Shown: positions 1 to 8,513 of the stretch, piece by piece
Numbering within the stretch: the stretch's first letter is position 1
Layout of the letters: each line of letters starts with the position of its first letter
Origin: RI-92 sp040235555
GTDB taxonomy: Bacteria; Pseudomonadota; Gammaproteobacteria; UBA6429; Thiohalophilaceae
Reading direction: 5' to 3'
DNA length: 34,991 nucleotides
NCBI GenBank assembly: GCA_040235555.1
Contig: JBECKZ010000281.1
Span: 1-34,991 of the forward strand
The notes under the pieces: model-generated
Told to the model about the DNA's origin: nothing
What the model saw: only the letters and a program-made list of their open reading frames with translations
Database searches by the model: none
Made by a program: the position numbers and the translations under genes

Positions 1-90
1 GACGCCGAGGATGCCCGTGACTGGCTCATCCGCTATGGCGTAATTAGCACAGATGGCACACCCACAGGGAATCTACGACAAGTCACGTAA
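1..90 (+). CDS. C-terminal end of an unidentified protein (partial)
   Basis: Frame 1 is open from the window edge for 29 codons and stops with TAA at 88-90. The visible tail ends RYGVISTDGTPTGNLRQVT. It has ordinary coding character, but it is too short for me to assign a family. It does not resemble the C-terminus of KsgA or PdxA, the genes that often precede apaG in gammaproteobacteria. The 377 bp between this stop and apaG make cotranscription uncertain. The call rests on the open frame and a reasonable composition only. Confidence 0.5.
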   Translation, partial: DAEDARDWLIRYGVISTDGTPTGNLRQVT

Positions 91-467
91 TCCGGATTGC
101 GCCATGAGGGACACACAGAACCCTTGATAACATTCGCTATCACTATGCACATCTTGTCCTGCAATAACTCAACGATACCGACCTGAGATTTACTCGAAAA
201 CGTGACCTGCGCCGCCTTCAAGCAGTAACCCGCGCTATGCGCGTTACAACATTGATATGGTGTATTACATGACCATCAAGAACGTGAGTAATGGCGTACG
301 AAGCGCATGAAGCACATAAGGTTGTGAGTGTGGTGGTGGAATATCCCCCCGGCATCGAAATGATCGCGCAAACTGTACGTGAATAGACTGCTTGGCAATT
401 GCAGTTGGGCGACGCCCCGTAAACAGAGTAAAATGCAGCACGGTATTAACGAGATTTGGGGTAAACT
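91..467. other. Intergenic stretch upstream of apaG
   Basis: I see no convincing gene in this stretch. Short open frames exist on the minus strand but have no ribosome-binding site and no recognisable family. One stem-loop is visible at 225-247, GTAAC-CC-GCGC-TAT-GCGC-GTTAC. It lacks a T-tract, so it is not a clear intrinsic terminator. The apaG promoter should lie toward the right end, but I could not pick convincing -35/-10 boxes. Confidence 0.4.
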
Positions 468-857
468 GTGAGCATGTCTGAGTCCACTTCTTACAATACG
501 ACGGTCTCGGTCCAGACCACTTACATTCCAGAACAATCCGATCCGGAAAACCGTCGCTATGTCTTCGCTTACACGGTTACGATCCGCAATGAAGGCAGTG
601 TGCCCGCCAAGTTACTGACCCGTCACTGGATTATCACCGATGCCGATGGCAAAACCCAGGAAGTGCGCGGAGAAGGTGTTGTCGGTGAGCAGCCCCACCT
701 CAAACCGGGTGAAGGATTTCAGTACACCAGCGGCACCATGCTGGAAACCCCGGTCGGCAGCATGCAGGGCAGTTATCATATGCTGGCCGATGATGGTGAG
801 GAGTTTGATTGCCCGATTGCGCCATTCAGCTTGGCCATGCCTCACAAAATTCACTAA
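468..857 (+). CDS. apaG: ApaG family protein
   Basis: This is a single-domain ApaG protein (DUF525, fibronectin-III/immunoglobulin-like beta fold) of about 129 residues, the usual family length. Family hallmarks are visible: the early strand VSVQTTYIPEQS, the RRYVFAYTVTIRNEG strand, the LLTRHWIITDADG segment, the glycine-rich GEGVVGEQPHLKPGEGFQYTSG core and the GSYHM strand near the end. ApaG has been linked to Co2+/Mg2+ resistance in enterics, but its biochemical role is not settled. The start is ambiguous: GTG at 468 lies closer to a GGGG stretch at 458-461, while ATG at 474 is two codons downstream. In many gammaproteobacteria apaG is followed directly by apaH; here a methyltransferase gene lies between them. 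Confidence 0.93.
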   Translation: MSMSESTSYNTTVSVQTTYIPEQSDPENRRYVFAYTVTIRNEGSVPAKLLTRHWIITDADGKTQEVRGEGVVGEQPHLKPGEGFQYTSGTMLETPVGSMQGSYHMLADDGEEFDCPIAPFSLAMPHKIH

Positions 858-886
858 TCGTCACGTCGCGATGGAACCCTACACCG

Positions 887-1489
887 ATGGGATTAAAACA
901 GAGTTATACCCTGCTCGCCCCCGTCTACGATGCCATTGTCAGTAACGCGACAGCACCCATGCGCCGGGATAGTTTGCGCACACTCACCCCCCCAAACAAT
1001 GCCCGAATCCTCCTCGCCGGTTTCGGTACCGGTCTGGATATCCCATATCTGCCCGCAAACGCAGATTATTTCGCCATGGACCTGACGGCGGCGATGCTGA
1101 CAAAAGCACGGCCGCGCCTGCGCCCTGAACACCGGATTTACCTGCATCGCGCCAATGTCATGCACATGCCCTATGCCGATGCCAGTTTTGATAGCGTCGT
1201 GCTGCATCTGATCCTGGCAGTCGTCGCCGAACCACAGCAGGTGCTGGCGGAAGCCGCACGTGTACTTAAACCCGGTGGTAACATCCTGATCCTGGATAAA
1301 TTTCTCCGTCCGGGCCAACGTGCCCCCGTACGACGCCTGCTTAACCTGTTGATCCGACACATTGCTACCCGCACCGATGTCGTGTTTGAGCAGATATTGC
1401 CTCATGCACCTTCACTCCAGGTCATCAGTGATGAGCCCTGTCTCGCCGGTGGCTGGTTTCGCAGGATACAATTGCAAAAACTAACCTAG
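887..1489 (+). CDS. Class I SAM-dependent methyltransferase
   Basis: This is a Rossmann-fold methyltransferase of about 200 residues, Methyltransf_11 type. Motif I is the glycine-rich stretch ILLAGFGTGLDIPYLP near residue 40. An acidic residue follows in YFAMDLTAAML, then the DASFDSVVLHLILAVV strand and the typical AARVLKPGGNILILDKFL turn near residue 125. A longer frame is open from 809 but would overlap apaG. ATG at 887 gives MGLKQSYTLLAPVYDAIV, a normal start for this family. No strong Shine-Dalgarno is visible, so translation may be coupled to apaG 29 bp upstream. The substrate cannot be told; quinone, phospholipid and small-molecule methylases all share this architecture. It separates apaG from apaH and ends 13 bp before apaH. 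Confidence 0.8.
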   Translation: MGLKQSYTLLAPVYDAIVSNATAPMRRDSLRTLTPPNNARILLAGFGTGLDIPYLPANADYFAMDLTAAMLTKARPRLRPEHRIYLHRANVMHMPYADASFDSVVLHLILAVVAEPQQVLAEAARVLKPGGNILILDKFLRPGQRAPVRRLLNLLIRHIATRTDVVFEQILPHAPSLQVISDEPCLAGGWFRRIQLQKLT

Positions 1490-1502
1490 CCTAACTACTA
1501 CC

Positions 1503-2336
1503 ATGTCCGTGTATGCCATCAGTGATGTCCAGGGCTGTTATGACGCCTTGCGTGCCCTCCTCGATAAACTCCAGTTTGATCCGGCCAGTGACACGCTGTG
1601 GTTCGCCGGTGACCTGGTTAACCGGGGTCCGCAATCCCTGGAAGTCCTGCGTTTCGTGAAATCCCTCGGTGATCGCGCCATCACGGTACTCGGTAATCAT
1701 GATCTTCACCTGCTCGCCATCGATGCGGGTATCAAAAAGAAAAACGGCGATCTGAAAGCAATCCTCGATGCGCCGGATCGAGAGGAGCTGATTAGCTGGT
1801 TGCGCCAGCAACCTTTGCTACATCATGATTCTGACCTGGGCTATACCCTGGTCCATGCCGGCATCTCACCGCAGTGGGATCTGGCAACTGCCCAGTCCTG
1901 CGCACGAGAACTGGAACAGGTCCTGCGTAGCGATCATTATCAGGACTTCCTCAAAGTGATGTATGGCGATCGTCCACGCAAGTGGCGCTGGTGGTTATTT
2001 GGAGAGCGCCGCCTGCGATACATATGCAATAGTTTTACCCGCATTCGCTTTTGTACCCGCGACGGCAAACTTGCTCTGGCAGAAAAAGGTGCCCCCGGAA
2101 GCCAACCGAAAAAGTATGTGCCATGGTTTGATGTGCCGGGCCGCGCGAGCAAGGACTTGCGACTGGTATTTGGACACTGGTCAACCCTTGGCGCCTTCCA
2201 CGCGCCGGGCATCTATGCCCTGGATACCGGCTGTGTCTGGGGAGGGGCGTTAACCGCGCTGGAGTTGACTAAGGATCCGCCGGTGTTCTGGAGCGTGAAT
2301 TGCACCGCCGCGAGAAATCCCTACGACTTTATCTGA
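1503..2336 (+). CDS. apaH: Bis(5'-nucleosyl)-tetraphosphatase, symmetrical (diadenosine tetraphosphatase)
   Basis: ApaH hydrolyses Ap4A symmetrically to two ADP and belongs to the calcineurin-like metallophosphatases. The metal-binding signatures appear in order: SDVQG at residues 7-11 (family GDxxG), GDLVNRG at 36-42, GNHD at 64-67, HAG at 118-120, and FGHWS with GIYALDTGCVWGGALTA near the C-terminus. At 277 residues it matches the usual length (about 280). It starts at ATG 1503, 13 bp after the methyltransferase, so the three genes probably form one operon. It converges with the small minus-strand ORF and folA downstream. The role in controlling Ap4A alarmone levels is family knowledge. Confidence 0.96.
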   Translation: MSVYAISDVQGCYDALRALLDKLQFDPASDTLWFAGDLVNRGPQSLEVLRFVKSLGDRAITVLGNHDLHLLAIDAGIKKKNGDLKAILDAPDREELISWLRQQPLLHHDSDLGYTLVHAGISPQWDLATAQSCARELEQVLRSDHYQDFLKVMYGDRPRKWRWWLFGERRLRYICNSFTRIRFCTRDGKLALAEKGAPGSQPKKYVPWFDVPGRASKDLRLVFGHWSTLGAFHAPGIYALDTGCVWGGALTALELTKDPPVFWSVNCTAARNPYDFI

Positions 2337-2354
2337 ATCACTCTCGCCGCAGTC

Positions 2355-2546
2355 CTAGCTGGATGTGAGCAATTTACGCACAAACCGCCGTTCCCGGCAG
2401 CGACGACAGGGTGTCACTTCACCCCAACGCTGATCCAGACGACGATCCGGGCATTGCCGGCGATCTATGCCTTGGCGCCGTTCCGGTTGTGCCAGAAACC
2501 AGGTTCTGACTGTTTTCACAACTACATGTCGCAGCCGTCTGAACAT
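2355..2546 (-). CDS. Small Arg-rich CxxC protein (hypothetical)
   Basis: This is a 63-residue frame downstream of folA on the same strand, 35 bp after the folA stop. It starts at ATG 2546 behind a G-rich AGGGGTGGGG that could act as a Shine-Dalgarno. The protein is very basic, has repeated DRR/ERR motifs (ERRQGIDRRQCPDRR), and ends with a CRRCRERR cysteine pair. Small proteins of this DRR type occur in proteobacteria, but I know no defined function. A third cysteine, in the DRRQCPDRR segment, could join the CxxC in a metal site. The alternative is a chance frame in a GC-rich convergent gap; the clean start and composition favour a real gene only modestly. Confidence 0.45.
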   Translation of the reverse strand: MFRRLRHVVVKTVRTWFLAQPERRQGIDRRQCPDRRLDQRWGEVTPCRRCRERRFVRKLLTSS

Positions 2547-2581
2547 ACCCCACCCCTATTAAATATAAGTGTAGTAAGTGT

Positions 2582-3109
2582 TTACCCACCGGCCACCCCG
2601 GTCCGCTCATAAATACAAAAGCTATGGGCAAAGGGGTTCTTGTCATCGGCTGGCTGGTCATGCCGCTCCAGTTCGCGCCACTGACTCGCATCGTAGGACG
2701 GAAACCAGGCATCACCCTCCACCCGGGTATGCACAAATGTCAGGTAGAGCCGATCGGCGCGCGGCAACATCTGTTCATAAAATGAGGCACCACCGATGAT
2801 CATGACCTCAGCCACGTCGCCAGCCGCCGTAATCGCCTGATCGATGTCGTGAACAACGACAGCGCCCGGAGCCTGATAACCGGGATCGCGGGTAATGACG
2901 ATATTGAGACGGTCCGGTAACGGTTTACTGCCGAACGATTCGAAGGTCTTGCGTCCCATGATGATGGGTTTGCCCAGGGTATGCTGGCGAAACCATTTCA
3001 TGTCGGCCGGTAAGCGCCAGGGCAAGCGGTTTTCAATGCCGATCACGCGATCCTCGGCCATCGCGGCAATCAGGGATATGCGTGGCGTGGACCGTCGTGT
3101 CACCTGCAA
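2582..3109 (-). CDS. folA: Dihydrofolate reductase
   Basis: FolA reduces dihydrofolate to tetrahydrofolate with NADPH. The signatures are clear: ISLIAAMAEDRVIG at residues 11-24, LPWRLPADMKWFR with the catalytic acid Asp36 (equivalent to E. coli Asp27), IIMGRKTFESFG as the NADPH-binding segment, and VMIIGGASFYEQMLP near residue 100. The C-terminus has the usual aromatic strand HSFCIYER. The frame opens with TTG at 3109, and a GTG two codons later (3103) is equally possible; both lie 9-15 bp after the thyA stop, so folA follows thyA in one transcript. This start adds about ten residues compared with E. coli FolA. Pairing with ThyA makes biochemical sense because ThyA produces the dihydrofolate that FolA reduces. 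Confidence 0.96.
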   Translation of the reverse strand: MQVTRRSTPRISLIAAMAEDRVIGIENRLPWRLPADMKWFRQHTLGKPIIMGRKTFESFGSKPLPDRLNIVITRDPGYQAPGAVVVHDIDQAITAAGDVAEVMIIGGASFYEQMLPRADRLYLTFVHTRVEGDAWFPSYDASQWRELERHDQPADDKNPFAHSFCIYERTGVAGG

Positions 3110-3118
3110 ACCGCTATT

Positions 3119-3913
3119 TCAGACCGCAACCGGGGCTTTGATGTGTGGGTGGCACTGGTAGTCCACCAGCTGAAAATCCTCGAACACAAAATCAAAGATA
3201 TCTGTGATCGCCGGATTGAGTTTCATCAGTGGCAAGGGGTACGGAGTACGTGAGAGTTGTTCGTCGGTCTGCTCCAGATGGTTCAGGTACAGATGCGCAT
3301 CGCCCAGGGTGTGCACAAAATTACCCGGTTGCAGCCCGGTGACCTGGGCAATCATCAAGGTCAACAAGGCATAGGAAGCAATATTAAACGGTACACCGAG
3401 GAAGATATCCGCACTGCGCTGATATAGCTGGCAGGACAGGCAGCCGTCGGCGACATAAAACTGGAAAAAGGCATGGCATGGTGGCAGGGCCATATTCTCA
3501 ATCTCGCCCACATTCCAGGCACTGACAATCAGTCGGCGCGAATCCGGATTGGTCTTGATCTGCTCGATAACCTGACTGATCTGATCAATCTTATGCCCGT
3601 CTGCCGCTGGCCAGGAGCGCCACTGTGAGCCATATACCGGCCCCAGATTGCCTTCGGCATCGGCCCATTCATCCCAGATACTGACCCCATTTTCCTTGAG
3701 GTAACGGATATTGGTCTCGCCTTTGAGGAACCAGAGCAACTCGTGGATGATGGAACGCAGATGGAGCTTTTTGGTGGTGACCAGCGGAAAACCCCGCTGC
3801 AGGTCAAAACGCATCTGGTAGCCAAACACGCTCAGGGTACCGGTCCCGGTGCGATCTTCCTTACGTACGCCGTGCTCCCGCACGTGTCGCATCAAGTCCA
3901 GGTATTGTTGCAT
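3119..3913 (-). CDS. thyA: Thymidylate synthase
   Basis: ThyA converts dUMP and 5,10-methylene-THF to dTMP and dihydrofolate. It has 264 residues, identical in length to E. coli ThyA. Visible features are the phosphate-binding RTGTGTLSVFG at residues 21-31, GFPLVTTKKLH, WFLKGETNIRYL, the catalytic Cys146 in LPPCHAFFQFYV, the QRSADIFLGVPFNIASYALL active-site loop and the DAHLYLNHLEQ segment. The start is ATG 3913 behind AAGGGGG. A candidate extended -10 lies upstream at 3945-3953, and a terminator of the lgt transcript lies at 4008-4038, so thyA-folA probably has its own promoter. Confidence 0.98.
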   Translation of the reverse strand: MQQYLDLMRHVREHGVRKEDRTGTGTLSVFGYQMRFDLQRGFPLVTTKKLHLRSIIHELLWFLKGETNIRYLKENGVSIWDEWADAEGNLGPVYGSQWRSWPAADGHKIDQISQVIEQIKTNPDSRRLIVSAWNVGEIENMALPPCHAFFQFYVADGCLSCQLYQRSADIFLGVPFNIASYALLTLMIAQVTGLQPGNFVHTLGDAHLYLNHLEQTDEQLSRTPYPLPLMKLNPAITDIFDFVFEDFQLVDYQCHPHIKAPVAV

Positions 3914-3944
3914 GCCGCCCCCTTAGCGCTCCTCGGAAGAAGCG

Positions 3945-3953
3945 ATAATACCA
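3945..3953 (-). promoter_or_regulatory. Candidate extended -10 promoter for thyA-folA
   Basis: Read on the minus strand, TGGTATTAT is an extended -10 element (TGn followed by TATTAT), placed about 32 bp before the thyA ATG. No good -35 hexamer precedes it, which is tolerable for an extended -10. Its position between the lgt terminator and thyA supports a separate promoter, but this is a motif match only. Confidence 0.35.
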
Positions 3954-4007
3954 CGAAACCACCAGATCTTGGGGAGGTGCGGCCTTGCACTACTAAATCT
4001 GGAGGGC

Positions 4008-4038
4008 AAAAAAAAGCACCACGGTGTCCCGCAGTGCT
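4008..4038 (-). terminator. Rho-independent terminator after lgt
   Basis: The minus-strand RNA would read AGCAC-UG-CGG-GACA-CCG-UG-GUGCU followed by a run of seven U. The stem is ten pairs, the middle two being U-G and G-U wobbles. On the plus strand the same two positions would be C-A mismatches. The structure and the U-tract therefore both fit termination only on the minus strand, for the lgt transcript 133 bp upstream. Confidence 0.8.
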
Positions 4039-4170
4039 CTGTTCCAAATGGGGGAGGGAATGAAACTTAAAAATGCTCAGAGGAAACCGTTGCGGAATCA
4101 CTCTGAACAGATGCGAATATAGCACCAGGTTAAGCCTATGGAAAGATCATTTCTTGGTATTTTGCATATT

Positions 4171-4992
4171 TTACTTGTTGTATGCATACCACATTAGTAG
4201 CAATCCTACCACACACAGGGGTACAGATAGCACCATTCCCATGGTAACCCAGCCGAAGGCCAGGTAGCCTAATTGCGCATCCGGCAAGCGGAAAAATTCC
4301 ACAAAAATGCGAAAGAGCCCGTAACACAATGCAAACAGACCGGAGATTGCCATGGTGGGCCGTGGTTTGCGGGCGAATACCCACAGGATAATGAACAACA
4401 ACACGCCTTCGAGCAGCATTTCGTACAACGGAGAGGGATGCCGCGGCACATCGGAACCGGAGCGTGGAAAGATCATTGCCCAGGGTACGTTACTGGGCTT
4501 GCCCCACAATTCACCGTTAATGAAATTACCGATACGACCCGCACCCAAACCAACAGGAGCAATCATGGCCATCATGTCCATGATTACGAAATACCCGTGT
4601 TTGTATTTGCGATTGAACAACCAGACCGCAGTGAGGACACCGATTAATCCACCGTGAAATGACATCCCGCCTTTGTTAATTGCGATGATGCGTTTGAGGA
4701 CATCTATGAAGGTCGGTTCGTGGGTGAGTGCCCCCATGTCATAAAACAATAAATATCCGATGCGTCCACCAAGGATGACCCCCATCCCCATATAGAACAA
4801 CAAATCATCCACCTGGGTTGCCGTGATGTTCCACTCTGGATGGCGTCGTGCCAGATACCGTGCCAACCACCAGCCAACCAGGAAACCGACCAGATAGGTA
4901 ATACCATACCAGTGCACATCCCAACCAAAGATCGTAAAGGCCACCGGGTTAAAATTAACGACAAAGGCGCTGGTACTCATGAGTGAAGACAT
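4171..4992 (-). CDS. lgt: Prolipoprotein diacylglyceryl transferase
   Basis: Lgt is an inner-membrane enzyme that transfers diacylglycerol from phosphatidylglycerol to the lipobox cysteine of prolipoproteins. The protein is a multi-spanning membrane protein of 273 residues. It carries the family motifs WYGITYLVGFLVGWWLARY, GGRIGYLLFYD, NKGGMSFHGGLIG (conserved His) and GLGAGRIGNFINGELWG, the Lgt signature. The PRHPSPLYEMLLEG segment and a last helix GLLLMWYAYNK complete it. ATG 4992 and ATG 4980 are both possible starts and neither has a strong Shine-Dalgarno. It lies 65 bp after rlmI on the same strand and is separated from thyA by a terminator. Confidence 0.97.
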   Translation of the reverse strand: MSSLMSTSAFVVNFNPVAFTIFGWDVHWYGITYLVGFLVGWWLARYLARRHPEWNITATQVDDLLFYMGMGVILGGRIGYLLFYDMGALTHEPTFIDVLKRIIAINKGGMSFHGGLIGVLTAVWLFNRKYKHGYFVIMDMMAMIAPVGLGAGRIGNFINGELWGKPSNVPWAMIFPRSGSDVPRHPSPLYEMLLEGVLLFIILWVFARKPRPTMAISGLFALCYGLFRIFVEFFRLPDAQLGYLAFGWVTMGMVLSVPLCVVGLLLMWYAYNK

Positions 4993-5057
4993 CCGTGAAA
5001 AAAAAAGTGACGGGGCATCATACCGTGTTCACCCGGCTGACGCCATTTAACGGCTTA

Positions 5058-6269
5058 TCAGTTGTGAGCCAGTACCCGGCAGAAAAATGCCTTGATGTAA
5101 CGCGTCTCCGGCATGGCCGGATGCACCGGGTGATCCGGTGCCTGATGACCTTGTGCAATTACCTGTAAATCATATGGCGAATGTATTGCAGCCTTGCGCA
5201 CTGCATTTAATAAATCGTCCGCACTGACATGATAGGAACAGGATGCACTAATCAGTATACCGTCGGGCTTAAGCAGAGACAGCGCCAGTCGGTTGATTTC
5301 ATAATACGCTCGCAGACCGGCAGCCAGATCCTTGCGACGCTTGACGAAGGCCGGTGGATCCACCACCACAATATCGTAGTACGAATCTGCATTTTGCAGG
5401 TTTGCCAGGACATCGAAGGCATCACCTTTATGGGTAGCAATGCGTTCGCTATAACCATTGAGTCGTGCATGTTGCGTAACATAATCCAGGGCTGTGGCCG
5501 AGGCATCGACAAACGTTGCCTGCTCGGCACCAGCATTGAGTGCCGCTATGCCCCAGGCACCGCTGTAACTGAAGACGTCGAGTACTTGTTTGCCTTTGGC
5601 AAACTCCTGCAACAACTTGCGATTGCTTCGGTGATCATAAAACCAGCCGGTCTTCTGACCCGTATGCGGCAAGGCATAAAATCCCGTGTTGTTTTCTTCG
5701 ATCAGGATCTCATCCGGGACACTGCCATACAGGACTTCGCTATACGCGGGTAACCCTTCCAGTTCACGCGCACCGCTGTCATTGCGCAACAGGATGCCAG
5801 TGGGCGATAACAGCTCCATTAAGACTTCATTGATAATCGGCTTGCAGCGTTCAGCGCCGGCAGTGGTCAATTGCACCACGCAATAATCACCATAGCGATC
5901 GATCACGACCCCTGGCAGGAAATCACTCTCGCCATAACACAGACGGTAAAACGGTTTGTCATAACAGCGTGTGCGCCAGGCCAGAGCTTGTTGCAGACGC
6001 TGCATGATCAGGTTCTGATCCAGCTGCTGATCTGGATGCCGACTATAGACCCGGGCACAAATCAGACTATTGGGATTCACATAAGCACTGGCCAGGGATT
6101 TGCCTTGGCTATTTTCCAGGTTAACGCATTCGCCGGGAGCAAACTGCTTGAGTGACGTGACTTTGGTCTCAACTTCGTTACTGTAAATCCACAAGTGTCC
6201 GGCATGCAGGCGTTTGTCTTCACCTTTTTTCAGGCGCAAGCGTGGCAACTGGCTTGGTGTATCTTGCAT
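5058..6269 (-). CDS. rlmI: RlmI-like 23S rRNA (cytosine-5) methyltransferase
   Basis: This is a class I SAM-dependent rRNA methyltransferase of 403 residues; E. coli RlmI (m5C1962 of 23S rRNA) has 396. The N-terminal PUA domain reads LRLKKGEDKRLHAGHLWIYSNEV at roughly residues 10-33. The middle domain contains the CYGESDFLPGVVIDRYGDY segment. The catalytic domain has TGWFYDHRSNR, the SAM-binding VLDVFSYSGAWGIAAL near residue 230, FVDASATALDY, motif IV VVDPPAFVKRRKD, and SCSYHVS carrying the candidate catalytic cysteine. It ends HPAMPETRYIKAFFCRV, typical of the family. It heads the minus-strand run leading to lgt and faces the YyaL-like gene divergently across 113 bp. Confidence 0.92.
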   Translation of the reverse strand: MQDTPSQLPRLRLKKGEDKRLHAGHLWIYSNEVETKVTSLKQFAPGECVNLENSQGKSLASAYVNPNSLICARVYSRHPDQQLDQNLIMQRLQQALAWRTRCYDKPFYRLCYGESDFLPGVVIDRYGDYCVVQLTTAGAERCKPIINEVLMELLSPTGILLRNDSGARELEGLPAYSEVLYGSVPDEILIEENNTGFYALPHTGQKTGWFYDHRSNRKLLQEFAKGKQVLDVFSYSGAWGIAALNAGAEQATFVDASATALDYVTQHARLNGYSERIATHKGDAFDVLANLQNADSYYDIVVVDPPAFVKRRKDLAAGLRAYYEINRLALSLLKPDGILISASCSYHVSADDLLNAVRKAAIHSPYDLQVIAQGHQAPDHPVHPAMPETRYIKAFFCRVLAHN

Positions 6270-6382
6270 GGAAATAATCAGGTTGGATATCCTCGTGAAT
6301 CATGAGTATATCGCAAAGACCGGAAAAGTATGTGCTTTTTAATCTGTCGTCACTGTGTTTGACTTGCTAAGATCTAATTCTT

Positions 6383-8455
6383 ATGTCAAACACTGAGTAC
6401 ACCAATCATCTGATTCACGAAACCAGTCCTTACCTGCTGCAGCATGCACACAACCCGGTAGAGTGGTGGCCATGGTGCGAGGAGGCCTTAACCCTGGCAC
6501 GTGAACAGGACAAATTGATCCTGCTCTCCATCGGCTATTCCGCCTGCCACTGGTGCCACGTGATGGCACATGAATCCTTTGAGGATACCGGCACCGCGAG
6601 CGTGATGAATGATCTTTATGTCAATATCAAAGTGGATCGGGAAGAGCGCCCGGATCTGGACAAGATCTATCAGACCGCACACCAATTGCTAAACCAGCGC
6701 GGCGGTGGCTGGCCGCTGACCATGATTTTGACCCCATCGGATCACATCCCGTTTTTTGCCGGCACCTATTTCCCGGTAACACCCCGGCATGGTCTGCCTG
6801 CCTTCAAGGAGATTCTGCAGCGGGTACATGATTTTTATCACGAACACGGAGATCAGATTGAAACACAGAACAGCTCGATGCTGCACACCCTGGCCAGCCT
6901 GAGCCAGAATCGTGAGACAACAGCGACACTTAATGCTGCACCGCTGGATCAGGCCCGCAAACAATTGGCACAACAGTTCGATCATCAACACGCCGGTTTC
7001 GGCAAGGCACCCAAGTTTCCCCACCCGACCAACCTCGAACGCCTGTTGTATCATTGGGCCGGTACCCGCGCCCACGGACAGGAAGATAAACAGGCCCTGC
7101 ACATGTTGCAAATGACCCTGCACGCCATGGCTTCAGGGGGTATCTATGATCAACTGGGCGGCGGTTTCTGTCGTTACTCTGTGGACGACTACTGGATGAT
7201 CCCGCACTTCGAGAAAATGTTGTACGACAACGGTCCCTTACTAGCCTTATACAGCGAAGCCTATGCCGCAACCCTCGACCCGGTATTCCAGCGAATTGCT
7301 GAAGAGACGGCGCAATGGGTCATGCGTGAAATGCAATCGCCTGAAGGCGGCTATTACTCGACACTGGATGCCGACAGCGAAGGCGAAGAAGGAAAGTTTT
7401 ATGTGTGGACCCCGGATAAAGTCAAAACGCTGCTAACTGAAGACGAATATGCAGTGACGCGTCGGATCTATGGCCTGGATCGCCAGCCTAACTTCGAAGG
7501 TCACTGGCACCTGCATATTTTCGAGGATCTTGCCGACGTTGCTAATGAACTGAACCTGGATGTCGAACGGACGACGGCATTGTTAATCAGTGCCCGCAAG
7601 AAATTATTTAGTGCACGCGAACAGCGCATCCATCCCGGCCGCGATGACAAGATCCTGACCAGCTGGAACGGCCTGATGATTAAAGGCATGGCCTGTGCTG
7701 CACGTTATCTCAATAACAACGACTGCCTGCACTCGGCGCAACGTGCAGTGGATTTCATTCGCGACCAGATGTTTGTCGATGGCCGCCTGCTCGCCACTTA
7801 CAAGGATGGCAAGGCGCGCCTGATGGCCTATCTCGATGATTACGCCTTTCTACTGGATGGTGTGATCCAGTTGTTGCAGGCAAAATGGCGGACTACAGAT
7901 CTTGATTTCGCCATCACCCTGGCTGAGGTCATCCTGACTCATTTCGAAGATCGTGAACACGGTGGCTTCTACTTTACCGCCCACGATCATGAACAGTTGA
8001 TCCAGCGACCGAAAAATTTTATGGACGAGGCGATCCCGGCGGGAAATGCCATCGCCAGCCTGGCGCTGGCGCGCCTGGGGCATTTAGTGGGTGAACAACG
8101 CTACCTGGACAGCGCCGAACGTGCCCTGCGTTGTGCCTGGGTTCATATCGAACAGGCTGCCTATGCCCATGCGGCATTCCTGCAGGCACTGGAAGAATAC
8201 CTGTACCCACCGCAATTGATCGTCATTCGTGGTAATACGGAGGCCCTGGCATGGCAGCAAGCCATCATGCAGCATTACGCACCACGGCGCCTGTGTTTTG
8301 TGATCCCGGCCAAGGAAACTGATCTGCACGGTTTACTGGCGGAGCGCAAGGCGATCGATGATGGCACCCGTGCCTACACCTGTACCGGCATGAGCTGTCA
8401 GCCACCGACAGAACAATTAGACAGCTTGTTGGCACAACTGGATCTGGCCAGTTAA
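6383..8455 (+). CDS. Thioredoxin-domain protein of the DUF255/YyaL (SSP411) family
   Basis: This is a 690-residue protein with the two-part layout of the YyaL/spermatogenesis-associated protein 20 family. The N-terminal thioredoxin-like domain (about 1-165) carries NHLIHETSPYLLQHAHNPVEWWPW and a redox motif C55-H-W-C58 in GYSACHWCHVMAHESFED, then VNIKVDREERPDLDKIYQ and GGGWPLTMILTP. The rest resembles an (alpha/alpha)6 toroid of the N-acylglucosamine 2-epimerase/cellobiose epimerase type: GGIYDQLGGGFCRYSVDDYWMIPHFEKMLYDN, DADSEGEEGKFYVW, DDKILTSWNGLMIKGMA, and NAIASLALARLG. The C-terminus has a CTGMSCQPPT motif with one more cysteine. No biochemical function is established to my knowledge. 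The preferred start is ATG 6383, though no clear Shine-Dalgarno is visible. Confidence 0.92.
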   Translation: MSNTEYTNHLIHETSPYLLQHAHNPVEWWPWCEEALTLAREQDKLILLSIGYSACHWCHVMAHESFEDTGTASVMNDLYVNIKVDREERPDLDKIYQTAHQLLNQRGGGWPLTMILTPSDHIPFFAGTYFPVTPRHGLPAFKEILQRVHDFYHEHGDQIETQNSSMLHTLASLSQNRETTATLNAAPLDQARKQLAQQFDHQHAGFGKAPKFPHPTNLERLLYHWAGTRAHGQEDKQALHMLQMTLHAMASGGIYDQLGGGFCRYSVDDYWMIPHFEKMLYDNGPLLALYSEAYAATLDPVFQRIAEETAQWVMREMQSPEGGYYSTLDADSEGEEGKFYVWTPDKVKTLLTEDEYAVTRRIYGLDRQPNFEGHWHLHIFEDLADVANELNLDVERTTALLISARKKLFSAREQRIHPGRDDKILTSWNGLMIKGMACAARYLNNNDCLHSAQRAVDFIRDQMFVDGRLLATYKDGKARLMAYLDDYAFLLDGVIQLLQAKWRTTDLDFAITLAEVILTHFEDREHGGFYFTAHDHEQLIQRPKNFMDEAIPAGNAIASLALARLGHLVGEQRYLDSAERALRCAWVHIEQAAYAHAAFLQALEEYLYPPQLIVIRGNTEALAWQQAIMQHYAPRRLCFVIPAKETDLHGLLAERKAIDDGTRAYTCTGMSCQPPTEQLDSLLAQLDLAS

Positions 8456-8513
8456 ATTCAACAGAGGTCTAATCTTGTATTCAATGCACGAACTGTAACG
8501 AGCGAGGAAAAAC

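Noticed and set aside
33..536. Two minus-strand frames (33-221 and 276-536) beside apaG
   Set aside because: No start signals and no family similarity. The first overlaps the end of a plausible plus-strand gene and the second overlaps the start of apaG.
6300..6382. TTGACT at 6360 as the -35 box of the YyaL-like gene
   Set aside because: A -10 box at correct spacing would fall on or after the start codon, so it cannot serve the ATG at 6383.
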